A DNA stretch of 64,000 nt from JAJRXC01 sp047639555 (GCA_047639555.1 JBLIOE010000014.1:13623-77622), one strand, 5' to 3'; positions 44,439 through 53,882 are shown, counted from the stretch's first letter. Notes: a model not told the origin generated them from the letters alone. Numbers and translations: made by a program.

Positions 44439-46265
44439 ATGGTGACAAGTGACCCGATTGATGTGCTCGTTGCGAGCGAAATCATCACGATGGACCCGCA
44501 GCAGCCTCGGGCGGAGGCGGTGGCGGTTCAAGGCGACCGCATCCTCGCGGTGGGCTCTCTGGCTGAGGTCGTCGCCGTAATTGGAGACGAGTCGTACCGT
44601 CTCGACGAAACCCACCGCGACGACGTCATCCTCCCCGGTCTGATCGATCAGCACCTTCACCCGTTCCTCGGCGCGACCACGCTGACGACTGAGGTCATCG
44701 CGATAGAAGACTGGAACCTTCCGGACAAGTTCTTCCCGGCCGCGAATTCCGAGACGGAGTACCGCGCCCGTCTGGCCGCGGCCGATGCCGCGCTCGATGA
44801 TTCGCAGGAGTGGCTGTTCTCGTGGGGCTACCACTCGCTCTGGCACGGTGTGCTCGACCGAGCGGTGCTCGACGAGATCAGCGTCACCCGGCCAATCGGT
44901 GTGTGGCAACGTTCGTGTCACGAGTTCTACTTGAACAGCGCGGCGATCGACCTCCTTGGGCTCACCGACGAGATGGTTGCGGATTCCAGCCACGCAGCGA
45001 CGATTTCGCTTGAGCGCGGTCACTTCTGGGAGAACGGCTTGATGGCGTTCCTCATGCCGCACCTCACTCCCCATTTCGTCACGCTCGACCGTCTGGTGAA
45101 CGGTCTCGAACAGATGATCTCCTACCTCCACACCAATGGCGTGACGGCGTTCAACGAACCCGGCGCGGTGCTGCCCCCTGGCGCTTGGGATCTCTACACC
45201 GCGATTCTCGGACGAGATGATGTCCCGCTCCTGAGCTCGTTCATCGTCGATGCCCGTGGACCCGCCGCGGCCGGTATTCCGTTTGATGCGGCCCTCAAGC
45301 GAGCGGAACGAATGATCGCCGAGTCCTCAGAGGGCAAGGTGGCGTTTCTCCCTGACCAGGTGAAGCTCTTCGCCGACGGCGCCATCATCTCGCAGCTGAT
45401 GCAGATGAAGGAGCCGTATCTCGACGCGGAAGGGCAGCCGAACCCCGCCCATCACGGTGAATGGTTGATGACCCCCGAGCTCTTCGAAGAACTGTCGAAG
45501 TCGTACTGGGACGCGGGCTACCAGCTGCATGTCCACGTCAACGGCGACCTCGGGCTGGAAATGGTGCTCGATGCCCTCGAGCGGCGCCTGGCCGAGACGC
45601 CACGCGACGACCACCGCACGGTGATCGTCCACTTCGCGAACTCCACTGAAGAGCAGGTCGACCGAATCGCTGCGCTCGGCGCCATCGTGAGTTCGAACCC
45701 CTATTACCCGGTCGGTTTCGCCGACAAGTACGGCGAGGTTGGGCTCGGACCGGAGCGCGCCGACGTGATGACGCGTAACCAGTCGGTGCTCGATCGTGGC
45801 ATCAATCTCTCATTCCATTCGGACCTTCCAATGGGTCCGGCTGACCCGTTGGGAATGATGTCGTGCGCGGTGAACCGGGTGACACAGTCGGGTCGTGTCG
45901 CCGGTCCTGAACAGCGCGTCGCCGCCGAAGACGCCTTGCGGGCGGTGACGATCAATGCGGCGCAGTCGTGGCGTCGTGAGGACGAGATCGGCAGCATCGA
46001 GCCGGGCAAACTCGCCAACTTCACCGTGGTTGATGAGGACCCGCTCGCCGTCGACCCGATGTCGCTCGACCGCATCGCGGTACGAGGCACTGTGTTCGGC
46101 GGCCGGTGGTTTCCCGTGTCACCCGAACGCCAAGCTGCTCGACTCTTCCGCGGCGGGCTCGTGGTGGCCTTATCGCCGAGTATCGACGATGCCGATCACC
46201 ATGGGTGTGCCTGCGCGGTCGCTCGCCAACTCATGGAACTGTTCGTCGAATCGCAGGCTGCTTAA
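44439..46265 (+). CDS. YtcJ-type amidohydrolase
   Basis: 608 aa metal-dependent hydrolase of the YtcJ/exoenzyme regulatory type. A small beta-sandwich domain flanks a TIM barrel. Metal-binding motifs are HLHPF after the opening beta sandwich (about residue 72), FADGAIIS in the middle, HVNGDLGLEMVL (His) and HSDLPMGP (His-Ser-Asp). The C-terminal strand region (GKLANFTVVDEDPL) closes the sandwich. It probably hydrolyses amide or imine bonds in small molecules. GATGAT 6 nt before the ATG suggests a leaderless transcript. It overlaps the convergent ligase gene by 4 nt. Confidence 0.87.
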   Translation: MVTSDPIDVLVASEIITMDPQQPRAEAVAVQGDRILAVGSLAEVVAVIGDESYRLDETHRDDVILPGLIDQHLHPFLGATTLTTEVIAIEDWNLPDKFFPAANSETEYRARLAAADAALDDSQEWLFSWGYHSLWHGVLDRAVLDEISVTRPIGVWQRSCHEFYLNSAAIDLLGLTDEMVADSSHAATISLERGHFWENGLMAFLMPHLTPHFVTLDRLVNGLEQMISYLHTNGVTAFNEPGAVLPPGAWDLYTAILGRDDVPLLSSFIVDARGPAAAGIPFDAALKRAERMIAESSEGKVAFLPDQVKLFADGAIISQLMQMKEPYLDAEGQPNPAHHGEWLMTPELFEELSKSYWDAGYQLHVHVNGDLGLEMVLDALERRLAETPRDDHRTVIVHFANSTEEQVDRIAALGAIVSSNPYYPVGFADKYGEVGLGPERADVMTRNQSVLDRGINLSFHSDLPMGPADPLGMMSCAVNRVTQSGRVAGPEQRVAAEDALRAVTINAAQSWRREDEIGSIEPGKLANFTVVDEDPLAVDPMSLDRIAVRGTVFGGRWFPVSPERQAARLFRGGLVVALSPSIDDADHHGCACAVARQLMELFVESQAA

Positions 46266-47677
46266 CCGGGGATTGCGTCGGTCGCCACAGTCACTCGGTC
46301 GACCTTTCCCGACGCCAGGAGCGGCAGCGCCGCCACGGTCACAACTCGTTCGGGCGTGATGAACTTCGTGGCCCCTTGTGCCACGAACCAGCGTTGACAT
46401 TCGGCGAGATCGAATCCGGGGTCGGCCGCGACGACGGCGAGGACCCGCTCGCCCAGACGCTCGTCAGGTTCGGGGAGCGCCACGGCCTGACGGACCGCGG
46501 GGTGTGATTCGAGTATCGCCTCGACTTCGCTGGTTGAGATGTTCTCGCCGCCGCGAATGATGCGGCCGCCGATTCGGCCGGTGACAGTGAGCCACCCGTC
46601 GTCCAGCGAGCCGAGATCGCCGGTCCGGAACCAGCCGTCGACAAACGACTCGTCGTTGCGCTCGCTGTCGAGATAGCCGCGGGCGAGCTCAGGGCCGCGC
46701 ACCCAGATCTCGCCGTCGTTGGCGATGTGGACCTCGGCGTCGCCGTGGGCCCGGCCGTCGGTAGTGATCATGCGTTCGGTGGGGTCGTGGTTGGTACTGG
46801 TGGTGACGGTGGGCGCCTCGGTGGATCCATACGCCCGCTTCACGATGGCCCCGAGTTCTTCGCTCGCCCGCGTGACGAAGCTGGGGCTCACGCCGGCCCC
46901 GCCGCAAGAGATGAGACGGAGGGTGCGAGTGCGTTCCGGGGTGAACGCGGGATGATTCATAAGCCCGAGGAAGAAGGTGGGCGGCCCGACCATCCAAGTC
47001 ACGTGCTCCGACTCGATGAGGTCGAGGGCTTCGCCCGCGTCCCACTTCGGCATCAGGACGGCCTTTGCCCCCACAACGCCCGGCACTAAAACGGCGTGGA
47101 GGAGCCCGGAGACGTGGGCAAGCGGGGCGGGCATGAGTACGACATCGTCGGCGGTCAGGCCGTGAACGTCGATCGATTGGCGCGCCTTGTAGACGAGCGA
47201 CTGGTGCGTGTGGATGACCCCCTTGGGTGCACCCGTGGAGCCGGAGCTGAAGAGCACAACGGCGTCGTCGCCCGGCTGTAGTGATGGCGGAGGAACGGCT
47301 CCGCCGGTGAGCTCGTCGATGGTCACCGCGCCCGGCAAGGAGTGCAGGGCACTGTCGGCGTCGGCGACGAGCAGTGCCGGCTCGGCCTGATCGAGGGCAT
47401 TGGTGAGTTGCCGCGCTTGCGCGGTCGGATGCAGGGCGATGGCGACGACTCCGGCGATCCAACAGGCGTGGTACATCACCAGCGCGTCGATGCCGGTCGG
47501 CATCTGAAACGCGACATGGTCGCCATGGCCGATGCCGCGAGCGTTGAGCGCGCCCGCCACTTGGGCCGCCCGATCGTGGACCTCAGCAGACGACAGGCGC
47601 TGATCTCCGCAGACAGCGGCGTCGCGGCGCGGGGGAGCGTCCTGTAAAAGGGTGGGCAGGGTTGCCGACGTATCCAT
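46262..47677 (-). CDS. acyl-CoA synthetase (AMP-forming)
   Basis: 471 aa ANL-family ligase, a short member. LFSSGSTGAPKGVIHT is the phosphate loop (about residue 148), YGSTEAPT the adenine-binding motif, and FRTGDLGSLDDGWLTVTGR with GGENIS the hinge to the C-terminal lid. It makes an acyl-AMP then acyl-CoA from a short, branched or aromatic acid; substrate unknown. The start is ATG 47677, preceded by TACGGT (47690-47685) 7 nt upstream, rather than the Met six codons further upstream. Confidence 0.9.
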   Translation of the reverse strand: MDTSATLPTLLQDAPPRRDAAVCGDQRLSSAEVHDRAAQVAGALNARGIGHGDHVAFQMPTGIDALVMYHACWIAGVVAIALHPTAQARQLTNALDQAEPALLVADADSALHSLPGAVTIDELTGGAVPPPSLQPGDDAVVLFSSGSTGAPKGVIHTHQSLVYKARQSIDVHGLTADDVVLMPAPLAHVSGLLHAVLVPGVVGAKAVLMPKWDAGEALDLIESEHVTWMVGPPTFFLGLMNHPAFTPERTRTLRLISCGGAGVSPSFVTRASEELGAIVKRAYGSTEAPTVTTSTNHDPTERMITTDGRAHGDAEVHIANDGEIWVRGPELARGYLDSERNDESFVDGWFRTGDLGSLDDGWLTVTGRIGGRIIRGGENISTSEVEAILESHPAVRQAVALPEPDERLGERVLAVVAADPGFDLAECQRWFVAQGATKFITPERVVTVAALPLLASGKVDRVTVATDAIPG

Positions 47678-47708
47678 CGGCGAGACCGTACTCAACTACT
47701 CTCGACCT
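47678..47708. promoter_or_regulatory. divergent promoter region between ligase and lipoprotein genes
   Basis: The 31-bp gap holds TACGGT leftward (47690-47685, 7 nt from ATG 47677) and TACTCT rightward (47697-47702, 6 nt from ATG 47709). No Shine-Dalgarno sequences are present. It is the third closely spaced divergent pair of this kind in the window. Confidence 0.55.
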
Positions 47709-48296
47709 ATGACGATCCGTCGTGTTCTCAGCGTGCTTCTTGTGTTCGGTGCCCTTGCCGCGGCATGTTCCGCCGACAGCGATGAAGTGCTGGCGCCGAT
47801 GACCACGACCGCGACGGCTGCGACCCTGCCAACAACGACCCTGCCGCCAACGACTGTGCCAACAACGGCCCTGCCGCCAACGACCGCGCCGGTCGAGCCC
47901 GCAGCCGACACCACGACCACCGTTGTCGTCACAACGAGTGTCGACTTCGACAATGTCCCGCCGGCCGCACCCACCAATCTCAGCTGCGATGCCGGCGGTG
48001 GAAGCCAAGAGGTCGCGATCGAGTGGGATACTCCGCTCGATACGAGCGACATTCAGACGGTTCGCATCTATCTCGATGAAGGCTCCGGGTTCGTTCGGAT
48101 CGAGACCATCGACGTGTCGTCCGGATTTGTACAGATGGGCCCAACCCGCTGGTCGGCGGTGGCCTTTCCCGTGCCTCCCGATACTGAGGTTGAGATGGCC
48201 GTGACCTATGGGGACGCATCCGGAAACGAATCGGGCTGGAACCCGATCGGGGTCTACTTCGAGTTCTCCGGGGCACCCTGTCGATTCCGGGCGTAA
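47709..48296 (+). CDS. small lipoprotein with Thr/Pro-rich linker and Fn3-like domain
   Basis: 195 aa. A lipoprotein signal ends at LAAACS (Cys about 19). A Thr/Pro-rich stretch (about residues 32-75) contains near-identical TTTLPPTT units and serves as a wall-spanning linker. The last ~115 residues (AAPTNLSC to the C-terminus) resemble a fibronectin type III-like beta sandwich, with conserved Trp in IEWDTPLD and a pair of Cys. Likely attached to the outside of the membrane; function unknown. Its 3' end overlaps the opposite-strand CoA-binding protein gene by 43 nt. Confidence 0.78.
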   Translation: MTIRRVLSVLLVFGALAAACSADSDEVLAPMTTTATAATLPTTTLPPTTVPTTALPPTTAPVEPAADTTTTVVVTTSVDFDNVPPAAPTNLSCDAGGGSQEVAIEWDTPLDTSDIQTVRIYLDEGSGFVRIETIDVSSGFVQMGPTRWSAVAFPVPPDTEVEMAVTYGDASGNESGWNPIGVYFEFSGAPCRFRA

Positions 48297-49729
48297 CGCC
48301 AGAGATGCTCGAGTGCATAGACGGCTTCATCACCGGCGGAGTGGCAGTAGTGGCCCGTCGCGCGCACGGCGGTAGGCCCGGCGTTTTCGGGGTTCGTGGT
48401 GGCGAGCTCGGTGAAGGTGATCACCGGTTTGCCGCTCTGTTCGCTGGCTGCGGCGGCGGCTGCGGCGAATCTCGTGTCTTGGCGCTCGTGGTATTCCACG
48501 ATGCGCTCGAGGCCATGGTCGGGATAGAAGCGGCCGTCGCGTTCCATCGCCCCGGTATTTGATTGGATACCGATGCCGAGATAGATAACGGCATCGACTT
48601 CAGGGTGATTCGCGATGATCGGAAGGAGTTCGGGAATCGTGTCGCGGGTCTCGCCCCCAGCCAGGTCGACGGGATTCCGGCGACTCCAGCGGGGTGGCAC
48701 GCGAGCGTCGATCTCCGCCTTGAGGTCGGCGGGAAGCTCCATGAGTTCGAGCTCACTGTGGGCAATCGCATCACCGGTTATTACGCACCATCCGCCCGCG
48801 GTACCGAAGACGACGGTCCGTGGGCCGCGGGGGAGAGGCTGGGTCGCGAACGTTGCGGCCGTGCGGTAGGCCTCGGCGATTGAATGAACCACGGTGACGC
48901 CCGCGGCGGTCAACGCCTCATCGGTACCGTCAATCCCGGCCGAGGAACCGGTGTGGGCCGAGACTGCTCGGACGCCGGTGACGGACCGGCCGCCCCGCAT
49001 GACGACGACCGGCATGTCCTGGGCCACTGCACCAAGCCGCTCGATCGTGTCGTCGGCGACGTGTTCGAGATAGGTGAGACCGACGTTGGTCTCCGGATCA
49101 GTGGCGAACCATTCCATGAAGTCGGCGACACCGACTTGGGCGCCATTGCCGACCGAGACCGCTCGGCTGATCCCGATACCGGCTTGACGCGCGTAATTGC
49201 CAAACGTCGACACCATTCCGCCGGATTGACTGGCGATGGCGATGGTCCCGCGCGGCGGCATCGGCGCCACGATCTGGGCACACATGTTGTTGGGGGTGGA
49301 GATCACGCCCTGCCCGTTGGGGCCGGCGAAAAGAATGCCGAGGCTGTCGGCCAGCTCGGCCAGCTCCTCTTGGTGGCTTCGGCCCGCGGCGTCGATCTCG
49401 GCGTAGCCGCCCGATGCGCAGAACGCGGCGGTGATTCCTCGGTCGGCGGATTGGCGGAGAACCTCGGCGGTCGCCTGGGCCGGGATGCCGAGGAAGATCA
49501 GATCGAAGTCACCCTCGGGCACTTCATCAACCGATGTGTACGTCGCCTCGCCGAGCACCTCTTCGCCCGCCCGGTTGGTGCCGTAGAGCGCACCCTCGAA
49601 TCCCGCGGCGCGGAGGTTGTGATAGGCCACGAAACCGAATTTGCCAGGATGTGTGGCGGCGCCAGCGACGATGATGCCGCGCGGCTCGAAGAGCGCTCGG
49701 AACCGTTCAGCGGGTTGGCGGATGGTCAT
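48254..49729 (-). CDS. NDP-forming acyl-CoA synthetase alpha-subunit-like protein
   Basis: 491 aa. Two CoA-binding and succinyl-CoA-synthetase-like domains: the first with GAATHPGKFGFVAYHNL and GPNGQGVISTP, the second with ASQSGGM and the catalytic-His region SAHTGSSAG. That His carries the phosphate in the alpha subunit. No ATP-grasp beta domain is present in the protein or in neighbouring genes, so it is either partnered elsewhere or has a different role. It is coupled (2-bp gap) to the upstream acyl-CoA dehydrogenase gene, so a role in acyl-CoA metabolism is likely. Confidence 0.78.
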   Translation of the reverse strand: MTIRQPAERFRALFEPRGIIVAGAATHPGKFGFVAYHNLRAAGFEGALYGTNRAGEEVLGEATYTSVDEVPEGDFDLIFLGIPAQATAEVLRQSADRGITAAFCASGGYAEIDAAGRSHQEELAELADSLGILFAGPNGQGVISTPNNMCAQIVAPMPPRGTIAIASQSGGMVSTFGNYARQAGIGISRAVSVGNGAQVGVADFMEWFATDPETNVGLTYLEHVADDTIERLGAVAQDMPVVVMRGGRSVTGVRAVSAHTGSSAGIDGTDEALTAAGVTVVHSIAEAYRTAATFATQPLPRGPRTVVFGTAGGWCVITGDAIAHSELELMELPADLKAEIDARVPPRWSRRNPVDLAGGETRDTIPELLPIIANHPEVDAVIYLGIGIQSNTGAMERDGRFYPDHGLERIVEYHERQDTRFAAAAAAASEQSGKPVITFTELATTNPENAGPTAVRATGHYCHSAGDEAVYALEHLWRYARNRQGAPENSK

Positions 49730-49731
49730 CC

Positions 49732-50901
49732 CTAGTCGATCGCGTGACGTTCGAGCAGCTTGCGGGCAATCACCATTTTCTGTATCTCGCTGGTGCCCTC
49801 GCCGATGATCATCAGCGGCGAATCGCGGAAGTAGCGCTCGACGTCGTATTCCTGCGTATAGCCGTTACCGCCATGGATGCGGAGCGCCTCGATGCAGATT
49901 TCAAAGCATGCTTCGGAAGCAAAGAGCTTCGCCATCCCGGCCTCGAGATCGATGCGCTCACCACGGTCGAAGCGGGCCGCTGCGTCATAGGTCATCAGGC
50001 GGGCGGCCTGCAGTTTCGTCGCCATCTCCGCGAGCTTGAACTGGATTGCCTGGTGCTCGAAGATCGGCTTGCCGAAGGCCTCCCGCTCCTGGGCGTACTT
50101 CATAGCGGCGTTGAACGCGGCCTGGCCGACGCCAACGGCGCGGGACGCAATATTGATGCGGCCGAGTTCGAGGGCGGAGAGTGCGTAGCGGAGGCCGTTG
50201 CCCATGCCCTCGGGCCCACCGAGCATTTGGGTGTCGGGCACTCGATGGTCGACGTATGACATCTCGACGGTCTCGAGGCCTTTGTAGCCGAGCTTGTGAA
50301 TCTTCTTGCTGGCGGTGATGCCCTCGAAGCTCTCGCCGGGCTCTTTCTCGACAATGAAGCAGGTGACGCGGTCGTCGGGGGTGCGGGCCAGAAGCATCAC
50401 GATGTGGGCGCGAACGCCGTTAGTCACCCACATCTTGGTGCCGTTGATGACCCACTCGTCACCGTCTTGTGTGGCCTTGCAGCGAAGCGCTCCGGCATCG
50501 GAACCAGAGTCGGGCTCGCTGAGCGAGAAGGCGGCGCGGAAGGAGCCGTCGATCATCTTCGGCAGGTACTTCTGCTTCTGCTCTCCGGTGCCGTAGCGGG
50601 TGATCATCGTCGCCGCGATCTTGTGGGTGTTGAGGATGCCGCTCAGCGACATCCACCCTCGGCTCAGTTCTTCGACGATGCGTGCGTAGGTAGTGATGTT
50701 GAGCCCGAGCCCGCCGTACTCCTCGTCGATCGTGGCGCCGAAGAGGCCGAACTCGCACATCTGGTCGAACATGGCTTGCGGGAACTCGTCGGCCTGTTCG
50801 AGCTCGCTCGCATTTGGAATGACGTCTTTGTCGACCCACTTGGCGATGGTGTCGATCATCTGATCGGCGATCTCTTGATCGACGGTGTCCTGGTTGCTCA
50901 T
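49732..50901 (-). CDS. acyl-CoA dehydrogenase
   Basis: 389 aa classical short/medium-chain type. EEYGGLGLNITTYARIVEELSR in the N-terminal domain; FSLSEPDSGSDAGALRCKA and INGTKMWVTNG in the middle; ARLMTYDAAARFDRGE, CIEALRIHGGNGYTQEYDVERYFRD and IGEGTSEIQKMVIARKLL at the C-terminus. The catalytic Glu is expected in the last motif region. It gives an enoyl-CoA and reduces ETF. It is coupled to a SnoaL-like gene upstream (ATGA) and to the CoA-synthetase-like gene downstream. Confidence 0.93.
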   Translation of the reverse strand: MSNQDTVDQEIADQMIDTIAKWVDKDVIPNASELEQADEFPQAMFDQMCEFGLFGATIDEEYGGLGLNITTYARIVEELSRGWMSLSGILNTHKIAATMITRYGTGEQKQKYLPKMIDGSFRAAFSLSEPDSGSDAGALRCKATQDGDEWVINGTKMWVTNGVRAHIVMLLARTPDDRVTCFIVEKEPGESFEGITASKKIHKLGYKGLETVEMSYVDHRVPDTQMLGGPEGMGNGLRYALSALELGRINIASRAVGVGQAAFNAAMKYAQEREAFGKPIFEHQAIQFKLAEMATKLQAARLMTYDAAARFDRGERIDLEAGMAKLFASEACFEICIEALRIHGGNGYTQEYDVERYFRDSPLMIIGEGTSEIQKMVIARKLLERHAID

Positions 50902-51290
50902 TCCGGCTTCTCTCCCGTAAATACGATCTCTCGCCGCTCGAATCGCCAGCCGTCGGGCTGGCGAACGATGCGGTCGTGGTATCGGCCACTCTGGCCGATG
51001 GAACCTTGCTTTGAAACCCAGGCGAAGTCGGTGGTAGCGGTTGCGATGTCGCCGTCGACTTCAATCCACGGCTCGCTGATCATGTGCTTGCCGCGGGCAT
51101 CGGCTTGCTGGCTGGGTTCGATAAACCCGCGGAGCTCGGCGTGTCCGTGTTTGTGCATTCCCATGACGACGAACTCGATGTCGTCGGTAAAGAGTTGGAT
51201 CCAGTCGTCAAAGTTGCCGTCGTCGATCAGCTGGCAGTACTTGGCCAGCAGACGGCGGATTTCGCTCTCGCTTGTTGTGTCACCACTCAC
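50898..51290 (-). CDS. SnoaL/NTF2-like protein
   Basis: 130 aa. The opening IRRLLAKYCQLIDDGNFDDWIQLFTDDIEF is the hallmark of the NTF2-like cone fold (SnoaL_4 style), used by bile-acid dehydratases, ring-hydroxylating dioxygenase small subunits and steroid isomerases. Conserved Tyr and Asp in helix 1 to 2 agree with that group; a catalytic His lies in the MISEPWIEV/DFAWVSKQG strands only if aligned further. The coupled acyl-CoA dehydrogenase suggests a dehydratase or isomerase on cyclic acyl-CoA (inference). It overlaps the nitroreductase gene by 11 nt. Confidence 0.75.
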   Translation of the reverse strand: MSGDTTSESEIRRLLAKYCQLIDDGNFDDWIQLFTDDIEFVVMGMHKHGHAELRGFIEPSQQADARGKHMISEPWIEVDGDIATATTDFAWVSKQGSIGQSGRYHDRIVRQPDGWRFERREIVFTGEKPE

Positions 51291-51885
51291 GACCGAACTC
51301 CTCTCGATGTGTATGTTCGCCCACCGACTCGCGTCGCGACGAGCCGAGCGACTTCGCGGGGTACCCGATTGGAATGACGGCCTTGGGGTCGAGCGCGGCG
51401 GGAAGCTTCAGAATTGCTCGGAGATCATCGGCGAGAATCGTGCCGATCGTGGTGAGGGCGCTGCCGAGACCGTAGGCGGTCGCCGCGGTCATCACGTTTT
51501 GAATCGCCGGCCAGATCGACGAGTCCATGAGGTTGCGGTCCCACCGTTCAGTGTCGGCGCAGATCACGATCGAGACGGGTGCGCGGGCGAAACCGCCACG
51601 GACAGCCTGCTCAACGTCGTCGCGCATCGAGTCGGTGACCTCACCATCGGTTGCGTCTTTCGCCCCCATGTCCCAGAGACGAGACGCGAGTTCCCAGACG
51701 TCTTGGCGGCGTTGGGCATCCTGCACCACGATGAATTGCCACGGTTGAGTGTTCTGCGCACTCGGTGCGCGAGTCGCCAGTTCCAAGATGTTGGTGATGG
51801 TTTCTTCGGCGACCGGGTCGGTGGTGAAAGCCCGGTGCGCTCGTTGACGACGGAGAACCGATTGGATGGCCGCGAGCTCAGACAT
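51280..51885 (-). CDS. nitroreductase-family flavoprotein
   Basis: 201 aa FMN-dependent nitroreductase fold. RRQRAHRAFTTDPV gives the phosphate-binding Arg and RAPSAQNTQPWQFIVV the next flavin motif; GLGSALTTIG and VIPIGYPAK appear near the C-terminus. Members reduce nitro groups, quinones, enones or break flavins. TAACGT (51898-51893) 7 nt before ATG 51885 supports this start. It is the first gene of the operon with the SnoaL-like, dehydrogenase and CoA-synthetase-like genes. An enone or quinone intermediate of a cyclic substrate would suit (inference). Confidence 0.87.
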   Translation of the reverse strand: MSELAAIQSVLRRQRAHRAFTTDPVAEETITNILELATRAPSAQNTQPWQFIVVQDAQRRQDVWELASRLWDMGAKDATDGEVTDSMRDDVEQAVRGGFARAPVSIVICADTERWDRNLMDSSIWPAIQNVMTAATAYGLGSALTTIGTILADDLRAILKLPAALDPKAVIPIGYPAKSLGSSRRESVGEHTHREEFGREW

Positions 51886-51922
51886 GACACGGACGTTAGA
51901 ACAGTCGATACTGATACCCAAG

Positions 51923-52708
51923 ATGATCGACCGCACTCCTGCCGACCCGTCCATCCTCGATCGCTTCTGGTCGGAGGGGTGGGCCGTCATCCCCGATGTC
52001 TTGTCCGCGCCCGAAGTGACGGCGGCTCGCTCCGCCCTGGTTGACGCAGCGGCGGCCTCAGAAGCGAGCGGGATGCCGGTGCGGCTCAATGCTCTCGATC
52101 CCGGGGGTCGCAACATTCGGGTATACGACCTGGTTGCCCACGCCCGGGTTTTTGCCGACCTCGCCGAACATGGTGCGGTCTTGCCAAGTATTGAGGCGCT
52201 CGTCGGGAACGACGTGATCTTGTCGAACTTCACGGCCAACACTGCGTTGCCGGGGAGTGGCTCGATGGAGCCGCACTGCGATCAGTCGACGATCATGCCC
52301 GGTCCGTGGCCGGTGATGATGGCGATGAACGCCATCTGGTGCCTCCACGACATCGACGAGACAAACGGGGCAACGCGCTTCTTGCCGGGTTCGCATCGGT
52401 TCGAGTCCTATGACGACGTTCCTGAGGATCCGCGGGACGAGATGCGTTCGTTCGCCGCGTCGGCTGGTTCGGTCATCCTTATGCACGGCCGGCTCTGGCA
52501 CACCTCCGGGGAGAATCGCTCGGCCGACCGGGATCGAGCGCTTCTGTTCGCGTTCTATACGGCGGGGCATCTTCGTGCCCAGACAAACTGGTGGCGGTCC
52601 ATTCCGGCCGAAGTGCAGCGAGAGCTCTCGCCTCGGTTGCAGGCGCTGTGCTCGCTCGACTTCGGCAACATGGCCCACGGCGGCTATCTCGCCGGCGGTG
52701 CTCGCTGA
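51923..52708 (+). CDS. phytanoyl-CoA dioxygenase (PhyH) family protein
   Basis: 261 aa non-haem iron dioxygenase. MEPHCDQSTIMPG supplies HxD (about residue 120), LMHGRLWHTSGEN the third His and DRALLFAFY the Arg for 2-oxoglutarate. The ATG at 51923 opens the homologous part. Its stop overlaps the start of the next acyl-CoA dehydrogenase gene (TGATG), so hydroxylation and dehydrogenation of one substrate are probably linked. This repeats the association of a PhyH-like gene with an acyl-CoA dehydrogenase gene seen at 40.6-42.9 kb. Confidence 0.88.
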   Translation: MIDRTPADPSILDRFWSEGWAVIPDVLSAPEVTAARSALVDAAAASEASGMPVRLNALDPGGRNIRVYDLVAHARVFADLAEHGAVLPSIEALVGNDVILSNFTANTALPGSGSMEPHCDQSTIMPGPWPVMMAMNAIWCLHDIDETNGATRFLPGSHRFESYDDVPEDPRDEMRSFAASAGSVILMHGRLWHTSGENRSADRDRALLFAFYTAGHLRAQTNWWRSIPAEVQRELSPRLQALCSLDFGNMAHGGYLAGGAR

Positions 52709-53871
52709 TGGATCTCACGCTCTCCGCGGAGGAGCAGGCATTCGCGAGCGACGTGGGGGCGTGGTTGGTCGCCCAGGTGGATCGACCTGCGACCTTCGCC
52801 TCGATCGAGGACGAGATCGCATGGGGACGGGAATGGCAGGCGACGATGGCGGCCAACCGAATGGTGGCGATCTCGTGGCCTGAGGCCGTGGGCGGTCGCG
52901 GCGCTTCGCCGGTCGAAGTCGCGTTGTACAACATGGAATATGCCCGGGCCGGCGCGCCACAACCGGTGAACCGGGTCGGTATCAATCTGGCCGGACCGAC
53001 CCTCCTGGCGTGTGGGACTGTAGAACAGCAGGCTCGATGGCTGCCCGCAATTCTGGATGCGTCAGAGATCTGGTGCCAGCTCTTCTCCGAACCCGACGCG
53101 GGATCCGATCTCGCCTCGCTTCGAACCCGCGGCGTGCGCGTCGACGATGGTTGGATCGTGAGCGGTCAGAAGGTCTGGACCTCTTACGCCCAATTCGCTA
53201 AGTGGGGGATTGCCCTCGTTCGCACCGATCCCGATGCCAAGAAGCACGCCGGGATCACCTACATGGTGATCGACATGGAGTCCCCGGGCATCGAGATTCG
53301 ACCCCTGCATCAGATCACCGATGAGTCGGAGTTCAACGAAGTCTTCCTCGAGGAGGTCTTTGTCCCCGACGACCAGATCGTGGGCGGCTTGCATCACGGT
53401 TGGTCGGTTGCCAACACCACTCTGGCGCACGAGCGGGGCACGAACTTCCCGTTCAAAGAACAAGTTGTGCATGAGGTGTACCTCGACGAACTCGTGGCGC
53501 TGGCGGCCCGGCGAGGCCTGCTCGACGATCCCCTAATCGCCGACGATATTGCCGACGCGTTTGTGCAGCTGCGGCTCTTGCGGCTTCAGAACTGGCGAAC
53601 ACTCTCGGCCCTTGGGCGCGGCGTTGAGCCCGGCCCCGAATCCTCAATCGTCAAGCTCACATGGAGCGAGATGACGCAACATCTTTCGGCCCTCGCCCTC
53701 CGCATTCTTGGCGACGAGGCCGTGCTTTGGCCCGCCCCGAATGGTGACTCCGCCGCGGGCACCTGGCAACGCCAATGGTTGTGGTCGAAATCCGCCTCGA
53801 TCGCCGGCGGCACCAGCGAAGTCCAACGCACCATCATCGCCGAACGTATCCTCGGCCTCCCCAGAGGTTGA
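52708..53871 (+). CDS. acyl-CoA dehydrogenase (FadE-like)
   Basis: 387 aa. The same motif set as the product at 39409-40596: CQLFSEPDAGSDLASL, VSGQKVWTSYAQFAKWG, then IAGGTSEVQRTIIAERILGLP at the C-terminus. This family often acts on cyclic or steroid side-chain acyl-CoAs, a family association only. The start overlaps the PhyH-like gene (TGATG at 52706-52710). Its stop overlaps the first possible start of the next lipoprotein gene. Confidence 0.92.
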   Translation: MDLTLSAEEQAFASDVGAWLVAQVDRPATFASIEDEIAWGREWQATMAANRMVAISWPEAVGGRGASPVEVALYNMEYARAGAPQPVNRVGINLAGPTLLACGTVEQQARWLPAILDASEIWCQLFSEPDAGSDLASLRTRGVRVDDGWIVSGQKVWTSYAQFAKWGIALVRTDPDAKKHAGITYMVIDMESPGIEIRPLHQITDESEFNEVFLEEVFVPDDQIVGGLHHGWSVANTTLAHERGTNFPFKEQVVHEVYLDELVALAARRGLLDDPLIADDIADAFVQLRLLRLQNWRTLSALGRGVEPGPESSIVKLTWSEMTQHLSALALRILGDEAVLWPAPNGDSAAGTWQRQWLWSKSASIAGGTSEVQRTIIAERILGLPRG

Positions 53872-53882
53872 TGGAGGCGGAT

